From contig JAJRQK010000029.1 of NCBI GenBank assembly GCA_024280295.1, positions 62,001 through 126,000 on the forward strand: a DNA stretch of 64,000 nucleotides. The letters run 5' to 3'. This DNA comes from Bacteroidota bacterium (GTDB lineage: Bacteria > Bacteroidota > Bacteroidia > Flavobacteriales_D > Crocinitomicaceae). The notes under the pieces were generated by a model that searched no databases, had not been told where the DNA came from, and was given only the letters and a program-made list of their open reading frames with translations. Shown piece by piece: positions 1-9,157 of the stretch. The first letter of the stretch is position 1, and each line of letters opens with the position of its first letter. The position numbers were made by a program, and so were the translations under genes.

Positions 1-2159
1 TTTAGATCAAGTTTATTGAAATCATTAGAAGCCTTAACTAAAAGGGTAGAGCCAACGGTTTCAAACAATTGGTCAGTATTTAGAATGTACTCGGCTTGTT
101 TATCCACTTTGACATCAGGAATTCCAATCAGAATTAAATCTGTTTTTGCGGACTGAAGCTCAATAATTCGATAAAATGATTTCTGCTCAACACCATTATT
201 AATAATTTTGATTTCAGCATTTACCCGAAGTTTATCAGCAAGTTTTTGAATTTTTGAAGTAATAATAGTGTTATCAGCATTATTGTGATTCACGAATAAA
301 ATTCGAATCTTAACCTTATCCCATTCACTAGATTGAGAAAGGAAACGAGCAATACTCAGCATCAGTTCAGCATTATTGCTATCCGTTTCTCGCCACCAGA
401 GATCTAGCGTCTTATATTCGCCATAATGCGTTTGTAAATCGTAATCAAGATAAAGTAAATTGTAATCGAGGTGAATTAACTTCTCAGTCATTCGAGTGAA
501 TTTTTCAGGTTCACTTGTGTTATGAGACCAATTCATCATTACTGTATTCGGTTCAATTCCAGTAAATCCGTAAGTAGCTGCAATATTTTCTATTCCTATG
601 TATGTATCATCAACAGAGACGCGTCTGCCATAAATTCCGAGTTTATCAAGAACTTCGTCCTTAAAGGATTGTTTTGTTTTTGATGTATTAGATGAAGCAT
701 CACCAATCGAAAGGTGGAAATCTGTTACTATTCCAGCTTGACCAGATATTGCTTTGCTGAGTTCTAATAATTTTGGGCGTTGATTCGATTCACCACTAAA
801 GACAATCATATTTGGACTCCAAATCGATTTTGAAACCTGTTGAGCACCTAATCGTTTCAATCCTTTACTTACAATTTTCGACCAAACGCTTTCCCAGACA
901 TCATTTGTTCCAATATCAATTTTCCGTCTTGAAAGCCAAAAGTAAAGAAGTCCAACAACTGCAAAGGCTCCAAACATAGCAATCATGTCTAATTTGAACA
1001 TTACTGCAAAACATGCAATAAATCCAATGAGTCCGATCCAACGTTTTACTTTAAAGGTAGGTTGAAAATCAGGATTTGCCCAACTCTCTAAAAAGAAGGA
1101 GATGTTTATGAATCCATAAGCTGTTAAGAAGAACATGGAAACTACGCGGGCAATGACATCTAATTCTCCAATTAATATTCCCGCTTCTGCAAACAGAAAT
1201 ACAAGAATCAATGCGTTTACAGGTTCATTACTTTTCCCTCTTCCTTTTCCAAAAATACGCGGTGTTACACGGTCAATGGACATCGCTTGAAGAATTCTCG
1301 GCCCACCTAGAATTCCTCCTAAGGCTGAAGATAGAGTTGCCCCCCAAACTCCAGCAACAACTAATGGAGCGTATGCTGCGATTTTCATCAATACATTGTA
1401 GTCTTCTTTTAGTAAATCTGAATTGACTGTGTAGGCGATAAAAATGGCAAGTCCAATGTAGACGATTAATCCAGTTCCAATTGCTAATAATGTTCCTCGT
1501 GGGATTGATCTTTTGGGATTCTTCAAATCACCAGACATGGCAATTCCAGCAGTGAAACCTGTAACGGCGGGGAAGAATATTGCAAATACAACCTCCATCG
1601 AAACGGATCCTTTCGTGGAAAACATACTTACATCTTTAGGCGCAAACTCGGAAGTTCCAAAGAAAATAGATACCAGTGAAATGATAATCGCAGCAAGAAT
1701 AAAAAACTGTGTCTTTAGTGCAAACGAAGTTGAAATCAGCGCTAACAAAGTTAATACAGCTAACCCGACACTTCCTGTTAAGCGCAAATCATTGATTGTT
1801 GTACCCCAACCAAGATAACTATTGAAGCTTTCAGCAAAACCAATAAGATAAAGTGCAATCGAGAAAGCAGTACCTATATATAAAGCAATACCGATTGCTC
1901 CTCCAATGGGAATGCCCATACTTCGAGATAGGACATAGTAAATTCCTCCTGCACCAATTTTTTTATCGGTTGCAACAGATGATACACTTAATCCTGTAGT
2001 GACTGCAATAACATGAGCAATTAATATGATTACGATTGTTCCAATTAATCCAGCGTTACCAACAACCCAGCCCATACGCATATACATGATCACCCCAAGG
2101 ATGGTCAAGACAGATGGGGTGTAAACCCCTGCGAATGCACCAAATTTTTTACCGCTCAT
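1..2159 (-). CDS. SLC12-type cation-chloride cotransporter, cut by the window edge
   Basis: A continuous minus-strand frame opens at the ATG at 2159 and runs off the left edge, giving about 719 codons. The N-terminus carries the APC-fold motif TPSVLTILGVIMYMRMGW, followed by roughly twelve hydrophobic segments over the first 430 or so residues. The rest is a soluble tail with the stretches MMNWSHN and DLWWRET, which resemble the C-terminal domain of the Na-K-2Cl and K-Cl cotransporters (SLC12 family). Known members move chloride together with Na+ and/or K+ across the cytoplasmic membrane; the bacterial substrate cannot be told from sequence. The C-terminus lies outside the window. The gene stands alone here, with fhs upstream on the same strand about 290 bases away. 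Confidence 0.88.
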   Translation of the reverse strand, partial: MSGKKFGAFAGVYTPSVLTILGVIMYMRMGWVVGNAGLIGTIVIILIAHVIAVTTGLSVSSVATDKKIGAGGIYYVLSRSMGIPIGGAIGIALYIGTAFSIALYLIGFAESFNSYLGWGTTINDLRLTGSVGLAVLTLLALISTSFALKTQFFILAAIIISLVSIFFGTSEFAPKDVSMFSTKGSVSMEVVFAIFFPAVTGFTAGIAMSGDLKNPKRSIPRGTLLAIGTGLIVYIGLAIFIAYTVNSDLLKEDYNVLMKIAAYAPLVVAGVWGATLSSALGGILGGPRILQAMSIDRVTPRIFGKGRGKSNEPVNALILVFLFAEAGILIGELDVIARVVSMFFLTAYGFINISFFLESWANPDFQPTFKVKRWIGLIGFIACFAVMFKLDMIAMFGAFAVVGLLYFWLSRRKIDIGTNDVWESVWSKIVSKGLKRLGAQQVSKSIWSPNMIVFSGESNQRPKLLELSKAISGQAGIVTDFHLSIGDASSNTSKTKQSFKDEVLDKLGIYGRRVSVDDTYIGIENIAATYGFTGIEPNTVMMNWSHNTSEPEKFTRMTEKLIHLDYNLLYLDYDLQTHYGEYKTLDLWWRETDSNNAELMLSIARFLSQSSEWDKVKIRILFVNHNNADNTIITSKIQKLADKLRVNAEIKIINNGVEQKSFYRIIELQSAKTDLILIGIPDVKVDKQAEYILNTDQLFETVGSTLLVKASNDFNKLDL

Positions 2160-2228
2160 TAATTAAGTCTACTATAAAAATAGTTCTCTCATTTCATTTG
2201 TAATCAATACGAGCTAAAATACATTTTA

Positions 2229-2273
2229 TTCAGCAAATTTTCCGATGATTTTTCTAGATCATTCTTTGCTGAA
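2229..2273. repeat. Nested inverted repeat upstream of the cotransporter gene
   Basis: Two perfect 9-base arms, TTCAGCAAA (2229-2237) and TTTGCTGAA (2265-2273), enclose a second inverted pair, ATGAT (2245-2249) and ATCAT (2258-2262). There is no T-run beside it. It lies 70 bases upstream of the cotransporter start, so it may be an operator or part of a transcript leader; this is inference. Confidence 0.4.
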
Positions 2274-2281
2274 ATTAACCA

Positions 2282-2422
2282 ATGATTAAAGCCTTCAATA
2301 CAATTACCACAACTCTCTTTTTGTTAGTCGGTTGCGATTTATTGAAATACGAGATTCGCTTGATTTGGTTTCAAGAATACACGTGTATTTATTACGCTAC
2401 TTACTTAATGCAAATCGCCTGA
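2282..2422 (+). CDS. Possible 46-residue lipoprotein-like small ORF or remnant
   Basis: An ATG-started frame of 46 codons lies in the otherwise empty 294-base gap between the cotransporter gene and fhs. It begins with a short basic stretch, a hydrophobic run and LLVGC, which reads like a lipobox, but only 28 residues follow the cysteine. No clear ribosome binding site is visible. It may be the stump of a lipoprotein gene or a chance frame. The rest of the gap (2160-2281 and 2423-2453) holds only the inverted repeat at 2229-2273. Confidence 0.2.
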   Translation: MIKAFNTITTTLFLLVGCDLLKYEIRLIWFQEYTCIYYATYLMQIA

Positions 2423-2453
2423 ATGGGTAATTGAGCTATCAAAGTTTGAAAAA

Positions 2454-4136
2454 TTAAGACAAACCAGATATTTTCCCGTCGTCATCGATAAACATCCCTT
2501 CAGAAGCAGGAGTTGCGGGAAGACCAGGCATACGCATCATTTTCCCAAGTATTGGGATAATAAATCCAGCTCCAGCTGCAAATTCGAATTCTCTTACTGA
2601 AACATTGAATCTAGTAGGACGACCAAGTAATTGGTCGTTATCTGAGAATGATTTTTGCGTTTTTGCCATGCAAATTGGCAATACGTTTAAACCTAATTGC
2701 TCAATTTTTTTTAGATCCGTTTCGGCTTTCTTCGTGTAATCAACGCCATCTGCTCCGTAAATTTCACGTGCAATTTTTTCAATTTTATCTCGAACTGGCA
2801 TGTTCCAATCGTAGAGTTGAACGAAGTTATTTTTTCCAGATTCCACCTCTGTAACTACTGCCTTAGCCAATTCTGTCATTCCTTCTCCACCTTGTGCAAA
2901 CCCATTTGCGAGTATAGCTTGAACTCCCATTGTTGCACATTTGTCAACCACTATCTTTACTTCATCTTCTGTGTCTGAAGGAAAAGCATTGATTGCGACA
3001 ACTGGATTCAATCCGAATTTTTTAATGTTTTCGATGTGCTTTTCTAGGTTTGCAAAGCCATTTGTTACTCTTTCGACATTTGCTGTGTTATATTCTTCTT
3101 TCTTCGCTCCACCATGATGGCGCAATGCTCTGATTGTTGCAACTAGAACAACAGCTTCGGGTTTTAATCCACCAGAAACACATTTGATGTTTAAGAATTT
3201 CTCGGCGCCTAAATCAGCTCCAAATCCAGCTTCTGTAATTACATAATCGGAAAGAGAAAGCCCCATTTTAGTTGCTAGAATCGTATTAGTTCCTTGCGCT
3301 ATGTTTGCAAAAGGGCCACCGTGAATAATTGCTGGATTTCCTTCCATTGTTTGCACTAGATTCGGTTTGATTGCATCTTTCAACAAGATAGCCATGGCAT
3401 TTTCAGCCATTAAGTCACGTGCATAAATAGGCTCCTTCTTAAAGGTCATACCGATGTAAATATTACCCAAACGTTCTTTAAGATCTTTAAAGTTTTCTGC
3501 CATACAAAGGATTGCCATGACTTCAGATGCAGGAGTGATATTAAAACCATCTTCCCGTGGAATTCCATTTGCTGTTCCTCCCAGTCCGATAGTTATATCA
3601 CGTAGAGCACGATCATTCATGTCCATTACACGCTTCCAACCGATTGTTCTTGGATCAATTCCTAAATTTTTGGTTTTACTCTGTAGATTATTGTCTAAAA
3701 GAGCTGAAAGTAAGTTATTTGCTTTTTCAATTGCGGAGAAGTCACCTGTAAAATGAAGGTTTATGTCTTCCATCGGGACTACCTGTGAATAACCGCCACC
3801 AGCAGCTCCACCTTTAATTCCAAAAACAGGACCTAACGAAGGTTCGCGTAAAACAACAGTCGTTTTGTGTCCAATTTTATTCATTCCTTCAGTCAAACCG
3901 ATAGACGTAGTAGTTTTCCCTTCTCCAGCTGGAGTTGGTGTCATCGCTGTAACAAGAACGAGATGATTTTTTGAAATAGTATCCTCGTTAATAAGAGTCA
4001 ATGATAATTTTGCCTTATACTTTCCGTATAGTTCCAGATCATCCTCTGAAATATTAATGCTTTCAGCAACGTGATTGATATGGTTCATTTCACACGCTTG
4101 TGCAATCTCAATGTCTGATTTAAAGGCAATACTCAT
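2454..4136 (-). CDS. fhs: Formate--tetrahydrofolate ligase
   Basis: A 560-residue protein of normal length for the FTHFS family. It makes 10-formyl-THF from formate, THF and ATP in the cytoplasm and feeds one-carbon units to purine synthesis and the folate pool. The P-loop TPTPAGEGKTTTSIGL lies near residues 66-81, and family stretches such as FTGDFSAI, GGPFANIAQGTN and TEAGFGADLGAEKF are intact. It appears to be a single-gene unit. The glycine cleavage gene gcvT about 14 kb away belongs to the same C1 metabolism. No frameshift or missing motif was seen. Confidence 0.97.
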   Translation of the reverse strand: MSIAFKSDIEIAQACEMNHINHVAESINISEDDLELYGKYKAKLSLTLINEDTISKNHLVLVTAMTPTPAGEGKTTTSIGLTEGMNKIGHKTTVVLREPSLGPVFGIKGGAAGGGYSQVVPMEDINLHFTGDFSAIEKANNLLSALLDNNLQSKTKNLGIDPRTIGWKRVMDMNDRALRDITIGLGGTANGIPREDGFNITPASEVMAILCMAENFKDLKERLGNIYIGMTFKKEPIYARDLMAENAMAILLKDAIKPNLVQTMEGNPAIIHGGPFANIAQGTNTILATKMGLSLSDYVITEAGFGADLGAEKFLNIKCVSGGLKPEAVVLVATIRALRHHGGAKKEEYNTANVERVTNGFANLEKHIENIKKFGLNPVVAINAFPSDTEDEVKIVVDKCATMGVQAILANGFAQGGEGMTELAKAVVTEVESGKNNFVQLYDWNMPVRDKIEKIAREIYGADGVDYTKKAETDLKKIEQLGLNVLPICMAKTQKSFSDNDQLLGRPTRFNVSVREFEFAAGAGFIIPILGKMMRMPGLPATPASEGMFIDDDGKISGLS

Positions 4137-4213
4137 AGTTCAGTGTTTTATAATAGTTACTTGCCCGAAGGCAGATTAGCATGAATTGATCAAATCTAAT
4201 TAATTTGATTGAT

Positions 4214-5368
4214 CTATTTAAGTTGTTTGCGAAATACAAGTTCACCACGCTCTTCGTTTTTCTTTGAGGTAGCCCAAAATTCAATCCAAGTTGTATTGTT
4301 TTTCATGTAAATAATTTTTGAAAATCCACTTCGTTTAGAGGTGAATCCTGCACCATGCTTTTTTGCAACATGAGTTGTTTCACCTCCTGCCCCACTAACG
4401 ATAAAGTGTTGATGATTTACTTTGAAGTATTGTAGGTTATGTTCATGTCCGGATGCATAGATGAAATTTGGATGATTTTTAAATCCATCTAGGATGGAAT
4501 CCTTCATTTTTTGATAGCGTTTATGTTTAATGTCTTGAATATGTGGAAATGATTTCCTTAAAATCGGATAAAACGAGCCAATGATTGGAATTGGGATATA
4601 TAGAAATCGATTGAAGGCGGTTAATGGGAAAAGATGATCTTTCACTGAGAAATGCCCTCCATGATTTCCATTACTGAATAGTGGATGATGTCCAACCAGC
4701 AAGATCTGCTTATCCCTATTATCAATAGATATTTGACGTAATTCTGAGGTGAATTGTGCATCGGTTGAGGAGCGACATAAGCTTTGAGTGGAATCTGGTT
4801 TTGAAAACTCATGAAGCCACCACTGAGTATCAATAACAACCATTAAAACACTATCTGAAATTGAAATTTCAACGGGTCCTGGACAACCGGCTTGAGGCAA
4901 AAATGCCATCGGGTTATCTAAATACGATTTAATATAGTTTGCTTCGCGTTTGATTGCTTCCCATCCGTCTTCAGCCCAATGATTCCAATCATGGTTGCCA
5001 GGAATGAATATTGTATTTCCGTAATAATTTTTGAGGACATTTAGTTGAGCATTAATGCTTTGTTCTGCCTCATATCGTTTAGGTGAATCTTTTGGTGGAA
5101 GCCCATGAGGATAGATGTTATCTCCTAGAAAAATTACAGAGTTGTTTCCGGATTGTTCATTGAGTTGCTTCGAAAGTAGATTCAGTGTTGTGGGTTGAGG
5201 AATGTCAATCTCTCCCGCATCTCCAATGAGATATATAACATGATCGATTTCTCCAAGAATTGACTGTTCTTGCCAGTTAGCATTAGTATCACTGTAATAA
5301 TTTTTCTGACTATGAAGAATAGTTACGAGTGATAAAAAAAGTAATGTTGTATAAATACTGGTTCTCAT
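4214..5368 (-). CDS. Secreted calcineurin-like metallophosphoesterase
   Basis: About 384 residues from the ATG at 5368; the frame can be extended five codons to a GTG, but the ATG places a clean signal peptide (basic start, TTLLFLSLVTIL, then HSQ) at the N-terminus. Metallophos motifs appear in order: GDAG (a variant of the usual GDxH), GDNIYP, GNHDW, GHHPLFS and GHEH. This is the dinuclear metal site of the purple-acid-phosphatase-like superfamily. It probably hydrolyses phosphoesters outside the cytoplasm; the substrate is unknown. The 261 bases up to the next gene contain no evident feature. Confidence 0.85.
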   Translation of the reverse strand: MRTSIYTTLLFLSLVTILHSQKNYYSDTNANWQEQSILGEIDHVIYLIGDAGEIDIPQPTTLNLLSKQLNEQSGNNSVIFLGDNIYPHGLPPKDSPKRYEAEQSINAQLNVLKNYYGNTIFIPGNHDWNHWAEDGWEAIKREANYIKSYLDNPMAFLPQAGCPGPVEISISDSVLMVVIDTQWWLHEFSKPDSTQSLCRSSTDAQFTSELRQISIDNRDKQILLVGHHPLFSNGNHGGHFSVKDHLFPLTAFNRFLYIPIPIIGSFYPILRKSFPHIQDIKHKRYQKMKDSILDGFKNHPNFIYASGHEHNLQYFKVNHQHFIVSGAGGETTHVAKKHGAGFTSKRSGFSKIIYMKNNTTWIEFWATSKKNEERGELVFRKQLK

Positions 5369-5629
5369 TTGAAATGATCGCACTATTAATTTGAAATTTC
5401 ACAAAAATAGATCAAAATAAATAGAATTCGTTTATACGATACTTAAATTCAAGCAACAAACGCAACTTTTAGATTCAGGAGTTTAAATAATTCGTAGATT
5501 CAACTTGCATTAGCATTCTAATCTAGGTCTTTAAATCTTTAGCTTTCCCTTGATTTTAAAATCGAACTCATGTTATTTGTTTTTTACGAACCATATAGCT
5601 TATATGGAGATTTCGGCTCAAGAACAGGT

Positions 5630-6520
5630 TTATTTCTTAAAATTATCAGCAACAATTAAGTCTTTTGTTCCGTGTCCCCACGAATAAAATCCTTCTTTCG
5701 ATTTCACTCCTAATTTACCAGCCATTACCATGTTAACTAGCAATGGACAAGGTGCGTATTTTGAATTTCCAAGACCTTCGTGCAAGACTTCCATGATTGC
5801 AAGACATACATCAAGTCCAATAAAATCAGCGAGTTGAAGTGGTCCCATTGGATGAGCCATTCCTAGTTTCATAACCGTGTCGATCTCTTCTACTCCTGCT
5901 ACTCCTTCGTTTAAAGTGATAATTGCTTCGTTAATCATCGGCATCAATATTCGATTCGCTACAAATCCAGGATAATCATTAACTTCAACTGGAACTTTAT
6001 TCAACTTACGTGATGTTTCCATGATCAAATCTGTTACTTCATCAGATGTTGAATAACCACGAATGATCTCAATCAATTTCATAATCGGAACTGGATTCAT
6101 AAAATGCATCCCAATAACTTTATCTGGACGAGATGTCTCAGCTGCAATTTTTGTAATTGAAATTGATGAGGTATTGGTAGCAAGTATCGTGTTATCCGAT
6201 GTCATTGAATCCAAATTTCTAAAAATTTCTAGTTTTAAATCCAAGTTCTCAGTTGCAGCCTCAACTACGAGATCAACTCCAGAAACACCGCCTGACATTG
6301 AGGTAAATGTCGTGATATTTGCTAATGTAGCGGTTTTATCATCTTCAGATATTTTCTCTTTTGAAACTTGTCGATCTAAATTTTTTGTGATAGTGGCAAT
6401 TCCTCTATCTAAACTATCTTGTGCGATGTCGATTAGTGCTACTTTATATCCGAATTGAGCAAATGTGTGGGCAATTCCATTACCCATTGTTCCTGCTCCG
6501 ATGACTGCTATGTTTTTCAT
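5630..6520 (-). CDS. 3-hydroxyacyl-CoA (3-hydroxybutyryl-CoA) dehydrogenase
   Basis: A 296-residue single-domain enzyme of the Hbd/PaaH family. It oxidises L-3-hydroxyacyl-CoA to 3-oxoacyl-CoA with NAD(P) in fatty-acid or aromatic degradation, or runs in reverse. The Rossmann motif GAGTMGNGIAHTFAQFGY starts at residue 7. The HFMNPVP segment with the catalytic His and the second-domain signature NDYPGFVANRILMP are present. No thiolase or enoyl-CoA hydratase gene is adjacent, so the pathway cannot be fixed from context. It is divergent from the small DCC gene at 6588, and the two share a 67-base intergenic region. Confidence 0.93.
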   Translation of the reverse strand: MKNIAVIGAGTMGNGIAHTFAQFGYKVALIDIAQDSLDRGIATITKNLDRQVSKEKISEDDKTATLANITTFTSMSGGVSGVDLVVEAATENLDLKLEIFRNLDSMTSDNTILATNTSSISITKIAAETSRPDKVIGMHFMNPVPIMKLIEIIRGYSTSDEVTDLIMETSRKLNKVPVEVNDYPGFVANRILMPMINEAIITLNEGVAGVEEIDTVMKLGMAHPMGPLQLADFIGLDVCLAIMEVLHEGLGNSKYAPCPLLVNMVMAGKLGVKSKEGFYSWGHGTKDLIVADNFKK

Positions 6521-6587
6521 AAATATTTGTATTTATTTGGACAACAAATATAACAAATCAATCAGTTCTTATTGGTATTTTTAGCCG

Positions 6588-6989
6588 ATGGAGGAAATTC
6601 CAAAATACATACTTCTTTACGACGGTGATTGCGGTTTTTGCAACAAATCAGTAGCAATTGTATTAAAAAAAGAGCGTCGTGATGAGATCTATTTCTCAGC
6701 AATTCAATCCAGCTTCACGACTTCACTTTTTAAGCAAAATGGTTGGTCATCACCAGATTTTAACACGTTTTACTTCATCGATACTGGTGTGAAACATGAA
6801 CAATCTCAAGCGGCATTCTTAGTGATGAAAAAATTGAAAGCACCAATGTCTTGGTTGAGAGTTTTTAGATTTCTTCCACTGAAGTTTAATGATTGGTGCT
6901 ACAATTTCGTAGCGAAACGTCGCAAAAGAATTTCCAAAGGGTTTTGTGTACTTCCCTCAACAGAACAGCAATTGAGATTTCTAAAGTAG
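6588..6989 (+). CDS. DCC-type thiol-disulfide oxidoreductase-like protein (DUF393)
   Basis: A 133-residue protein with the family signature near the N-terminus: YDGDCGFCNKS, that is DxxCxxC at about residues 13-18, in a thioredoxin-like setting. The later segment FYFIDTGVKHEQSQAAFLVMKKL and the end typical of DUF393 support the family. Members are presumed redox proteins with no settled substrate. It is transcribed away from the 3-hydroxyacyl-CoA dehydrogenase and converges on the DNA methyltransferase gene, with only four bases between the stop codons. Confidence 0.85.
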   Translation: MEEIPKYILLYDGDCGFCNKSVAIVLKKERRDEIYFSAIQSSFTTSLFKQNGWSSPDFNTFYFIDTGVKHEQSQAAFLVMKKLKAPMSWLRVFRFLPLKFNDWCYNFVAKRRKRISKGFCVLPSTEQQLRFLK

Positions 6990-6993
6990 AATA

Positions 6994-8481
6994 TTAATCA
7001 TTGAATTTGATAAGCTTTTTAATCTTACCTGGTTGAGCCCAGTTCATTGTTCCTTCCATCTTCATGGATAAGAGGTATTCTTCAATCTTTGGATCTTTCA
7101 ATTTTAAAAGAACTGCTTTCGCTTCAGATTTTGTATTGAGAGGAATGTAGCACTGGAGTGCTTGATTAACTTGCCATTTTGAATTCATTAGTAATGGACG
7201 AAAGGTAATTTTACCGTAAGCCTCCCAAATGATTTTGTAGGATGCAAAATTATATGAGCCAACACCCAGTAATGACCACCAGATTCCACGTTTTATCCAA
7301 GAGCCAATCATTGTACCTTTACGAGATTGAAGCTTTGACTTATGTTTATCAAGATACGATTTCAGTAATGGAGTTGTCGCTAAAGTCTCTGCATTTAGGG
7401 GTTTTCCTAAACTAGTATAGGGGAGAAGTACCCATTTTCGTGCAATTGGTTTTTTTTCTTTGAAATTTGATGCCGTAAGCAATGGATGTACAAATTTTAA
7501 TGGAAGAATGTCTTTTCCATTGACAAGACACGTATGCTGATCAATACTTACGAAAGAATTAAAGAAGAAAACTGAGTTAGCTCCACACGTATTTATTCCT
7601 TGCCTTGGAGTCGAATGTTTCGGTAGCTCTATTGGTTCAAAATCATCTAGCGGGGGTGTTTTATTTAATCCATAGATACTCAATGGATCATTAATGTTTA
7701 TTAAAGGTTTTCCTTGATATCGGTTCCATAAATTATCTTCAAACTGACGATAATCAATGGGGTAAGTTGTGCTTTCATCTCTTTTAAATTGAACGAGTCC
7801 ATAACGTGTTGCTACATCTTTGAATATTTTCTTTCGCCCAAAATCATAGACACATTTTAGTGCATAGGACGTAGTACCAATTTTATACTTTCTAAAAGAC
7901 GAATGTGCTCCATCATTTAATAAGAGTGAGAGTGGTATGAAGAAGTAGGCGTTCCCATTTAATGAAAGAAAGTCATTTATTGATCGCTGAATGATAAGTG
8001 CAGCTAAATCAATTCGAGAGCCACCTAGAAGTAATTTCTGAGCATTTTCTACTAGATCGTAAGAGTGGAATTTTTCTTTGATTTCTTCTTTATAGTGAGT
8101 TGGTAAATCTGAAAAATTAATCCATGGTGGGTTACCAAAGATGATGTCATATTTGGCCGACTTAAGTGTAAGGAGATCGTAATTCGTGAAATTAGTTGTT
8201 AAATCAACGCCAAATTCTTCTTTAAATCGTTCAATTGCTTTCTGATAATTGTTATTCTTTAATTCGTTACCAAAGAGGTTTTTTATCGGTAGTTGATCAA
8301 GCGATACACCTTGTTCAATACCATATTCGACTAATGCAAGTAGTAAGTCTCCACTCCCCATTGTTGGATCAAAAATACTCGACCCGTTCATCCAATCGTT
8401 GAATATTGAAAATTCTTCGATTGCAAATTTCGCCCATTCTCTTGGGGTGAAGACTACGCCAATTGAGTGATCATTTTGCAT
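6994..8481 (-). CDS. N6-adenine DNA methyltransferase-like protein without partner nuclease
   Basis: A 495-residue protein with the gamma-class N6-adenine MTase order: motif X (GVVFTPREWAKFA, residues 8-20), SAM-binding motif I (FDPTMGSGDLLLA, 37-49) and catalytic motif IV NPPW (117-120). These are followed by about 370 residues that fit a target-recognition region of the TaqI/Eco57I type. Nothing resembling a nuclease domain is present, and none of the neighbours looks like a restriction enzyme. The start overlaps the end of the metallopeptidase gene by 11 bases, so it is the last gene of a coupled five-gene unit. It may be an orphan methylase or the modifying arm of an undescribed system; the latter is inference. 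Confidence 0.8.
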   Translation of the reverse strand: MQNDHSIGVVFTPREWAKFAIEEFSIFNDWMNGSSIFDPTMGSGDLLLALVEYGIEQGVSLDQLPIKNLFGNELKNNNYQKAIERFKEEFGVDLTTNFTNYDLLTLKSAKYDIIFGNPPWINFSDLPTHYKEEIKEKFHSYDLVENAQKLLLGGSRIDLAALIIQRSINDFLSLNGNAYFFIPLSLLLNDGAHSSFRKYKIGTTSYALKCVYDFGRKKIFKDVATRYGLVQFKRDESTTYPIDYRQFEDNLWNRYQGKPLININDPLSIYGLNKTPPLDDFEPIELPKHSTPRQGINTCGANSVFFFNSFVSIDQHTCLVNGKDILPLKFVHPLLTASNFKEKKPIARKWVLLPYTSLGKPLNAETLATTPLLKSYLDKHKSKLQSRKGTMIGSWIKRGIWWSLLGVGSYNFASYKIIWEAYGKITFRPLLMNSKWQVNQALQCYIPLNTKSEAKAVLLKLKDPKIEEYLLSMKMEGTMNWAQPGKIKKLIKFND

Positions 8482-9157
8482 CTTCCATTGATTTAATTAG
8501 TGCCACTATTTCTACAGGTTCTAAGTAAATTTCTCTCTTAAATTTTTTATACTTAATTGTTCCAATTGATTCTTCAACCACAAATCTTGACCAGTCGTGA
8601 AGTTGCCATCCAAGACCACAGGCTATTGTCATACGATCTATTTCTTTTTCATATTTCTGTTTACTTTTTGAGGAGAAATAAGCAAGCCCTCTCTCCATAA
8701 TTCCAAAGAAACTACGCTGGGAATAATCTACTAAATGATTTAATTCATGCCCAAACACACCAACCTGAGCGTTGAAACTTGCTTGATCCAATGTGACCGT
8801 ACTATCTTCTGTCGGAGGATGAATTCGAACTACGTATTTTCGTTTCCCTTTTCTTCGAAATAAGCCTGATCCAAATTTAGGGCGTGCATTGAGTGAGGTG
8901 TTTATTTTACTCATCTTAAAGATGATTTCGGTACTTTCTAACTCTGGAATAAACGATAGAGCAGTCAAAATAGCTGACTCATATTCATCTGGAATATTTT
9001 TGTGAATCCCGTGATGGTTTCTTAATTCATTAAGAGATTTAGACAAGAGTGAACTATCAAGTTCTCTGGACTGAATGGGAATCTGAGATGAGGCAATTGT
9101 TGAGCTAGTCAATGATACCAATAGAAAAATATGTCTCAGAATAGTACTCATTGTCAT
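8471..9157 (-). CDS. Secreted HExxH zinc metallopeptidase-like protein
   Basis: 228 residues. The N-terminus is a signal peptide ending near ASSQ (about residue 25). The zinc motif HELNH lies at 137-141, and a downstream acidic segment, EKEIDRM (about 170-176), could give the third ligand Glu and support a gluzincin-type fold. No wider family was recognised. It probably acts in the periplasm or on the envelope. The ATG shares a base with the stop of the upstream gene (TAATG), and the 3' end overlaps the methyltransferase start, so translation is probably coupled. The possible second start (Met3) makes no practical difference. Confidence 0.6.
   Translation of the reverse strand: MTMSTILRHIFLLVSLTSSTIASSQIPIQSRELDSSLLSKSLNELRNHHGIHKNIPDEYESAILTALSFIPELESTEIIFKMSKINTSLNARPKFGSGLFRRKGKRKYVVRIHPPTEDSTVTLDQASFNAQVGVFGHELNHLVDYSQRSFFGIMERGLAYFSSKSKQKYEKEIDRMTIACGLGWQLHDWSRFVVEESIGTIKYKKFKREIYLEPVEIVALIKSMEDAK

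Noticed and set aside
1211-1818. Plus-strand open frames of 71 and 101 codons within 1-2159
   Set aside because: They lie opposite the SLC12-type gene, whose long frame and motifs are unambiguous.
4189-4209. ATCAAAT / ATTTGAT hairpin after the metallophosphoesterase stop, considered as a terminator
   Set aside because: There is no T-run on the minus strand after the stem, and the arms are all A/T-rich; kept out as weak.
6063-6458. 131-codon plus-strand open frame opposite the 3-hydroxyacyl-CoA dehydrogenase gene
   Set aside because: It lies wholly within a well-supported gene, has no ribosome binding site and reads as the antisense shadow of the coding frame.
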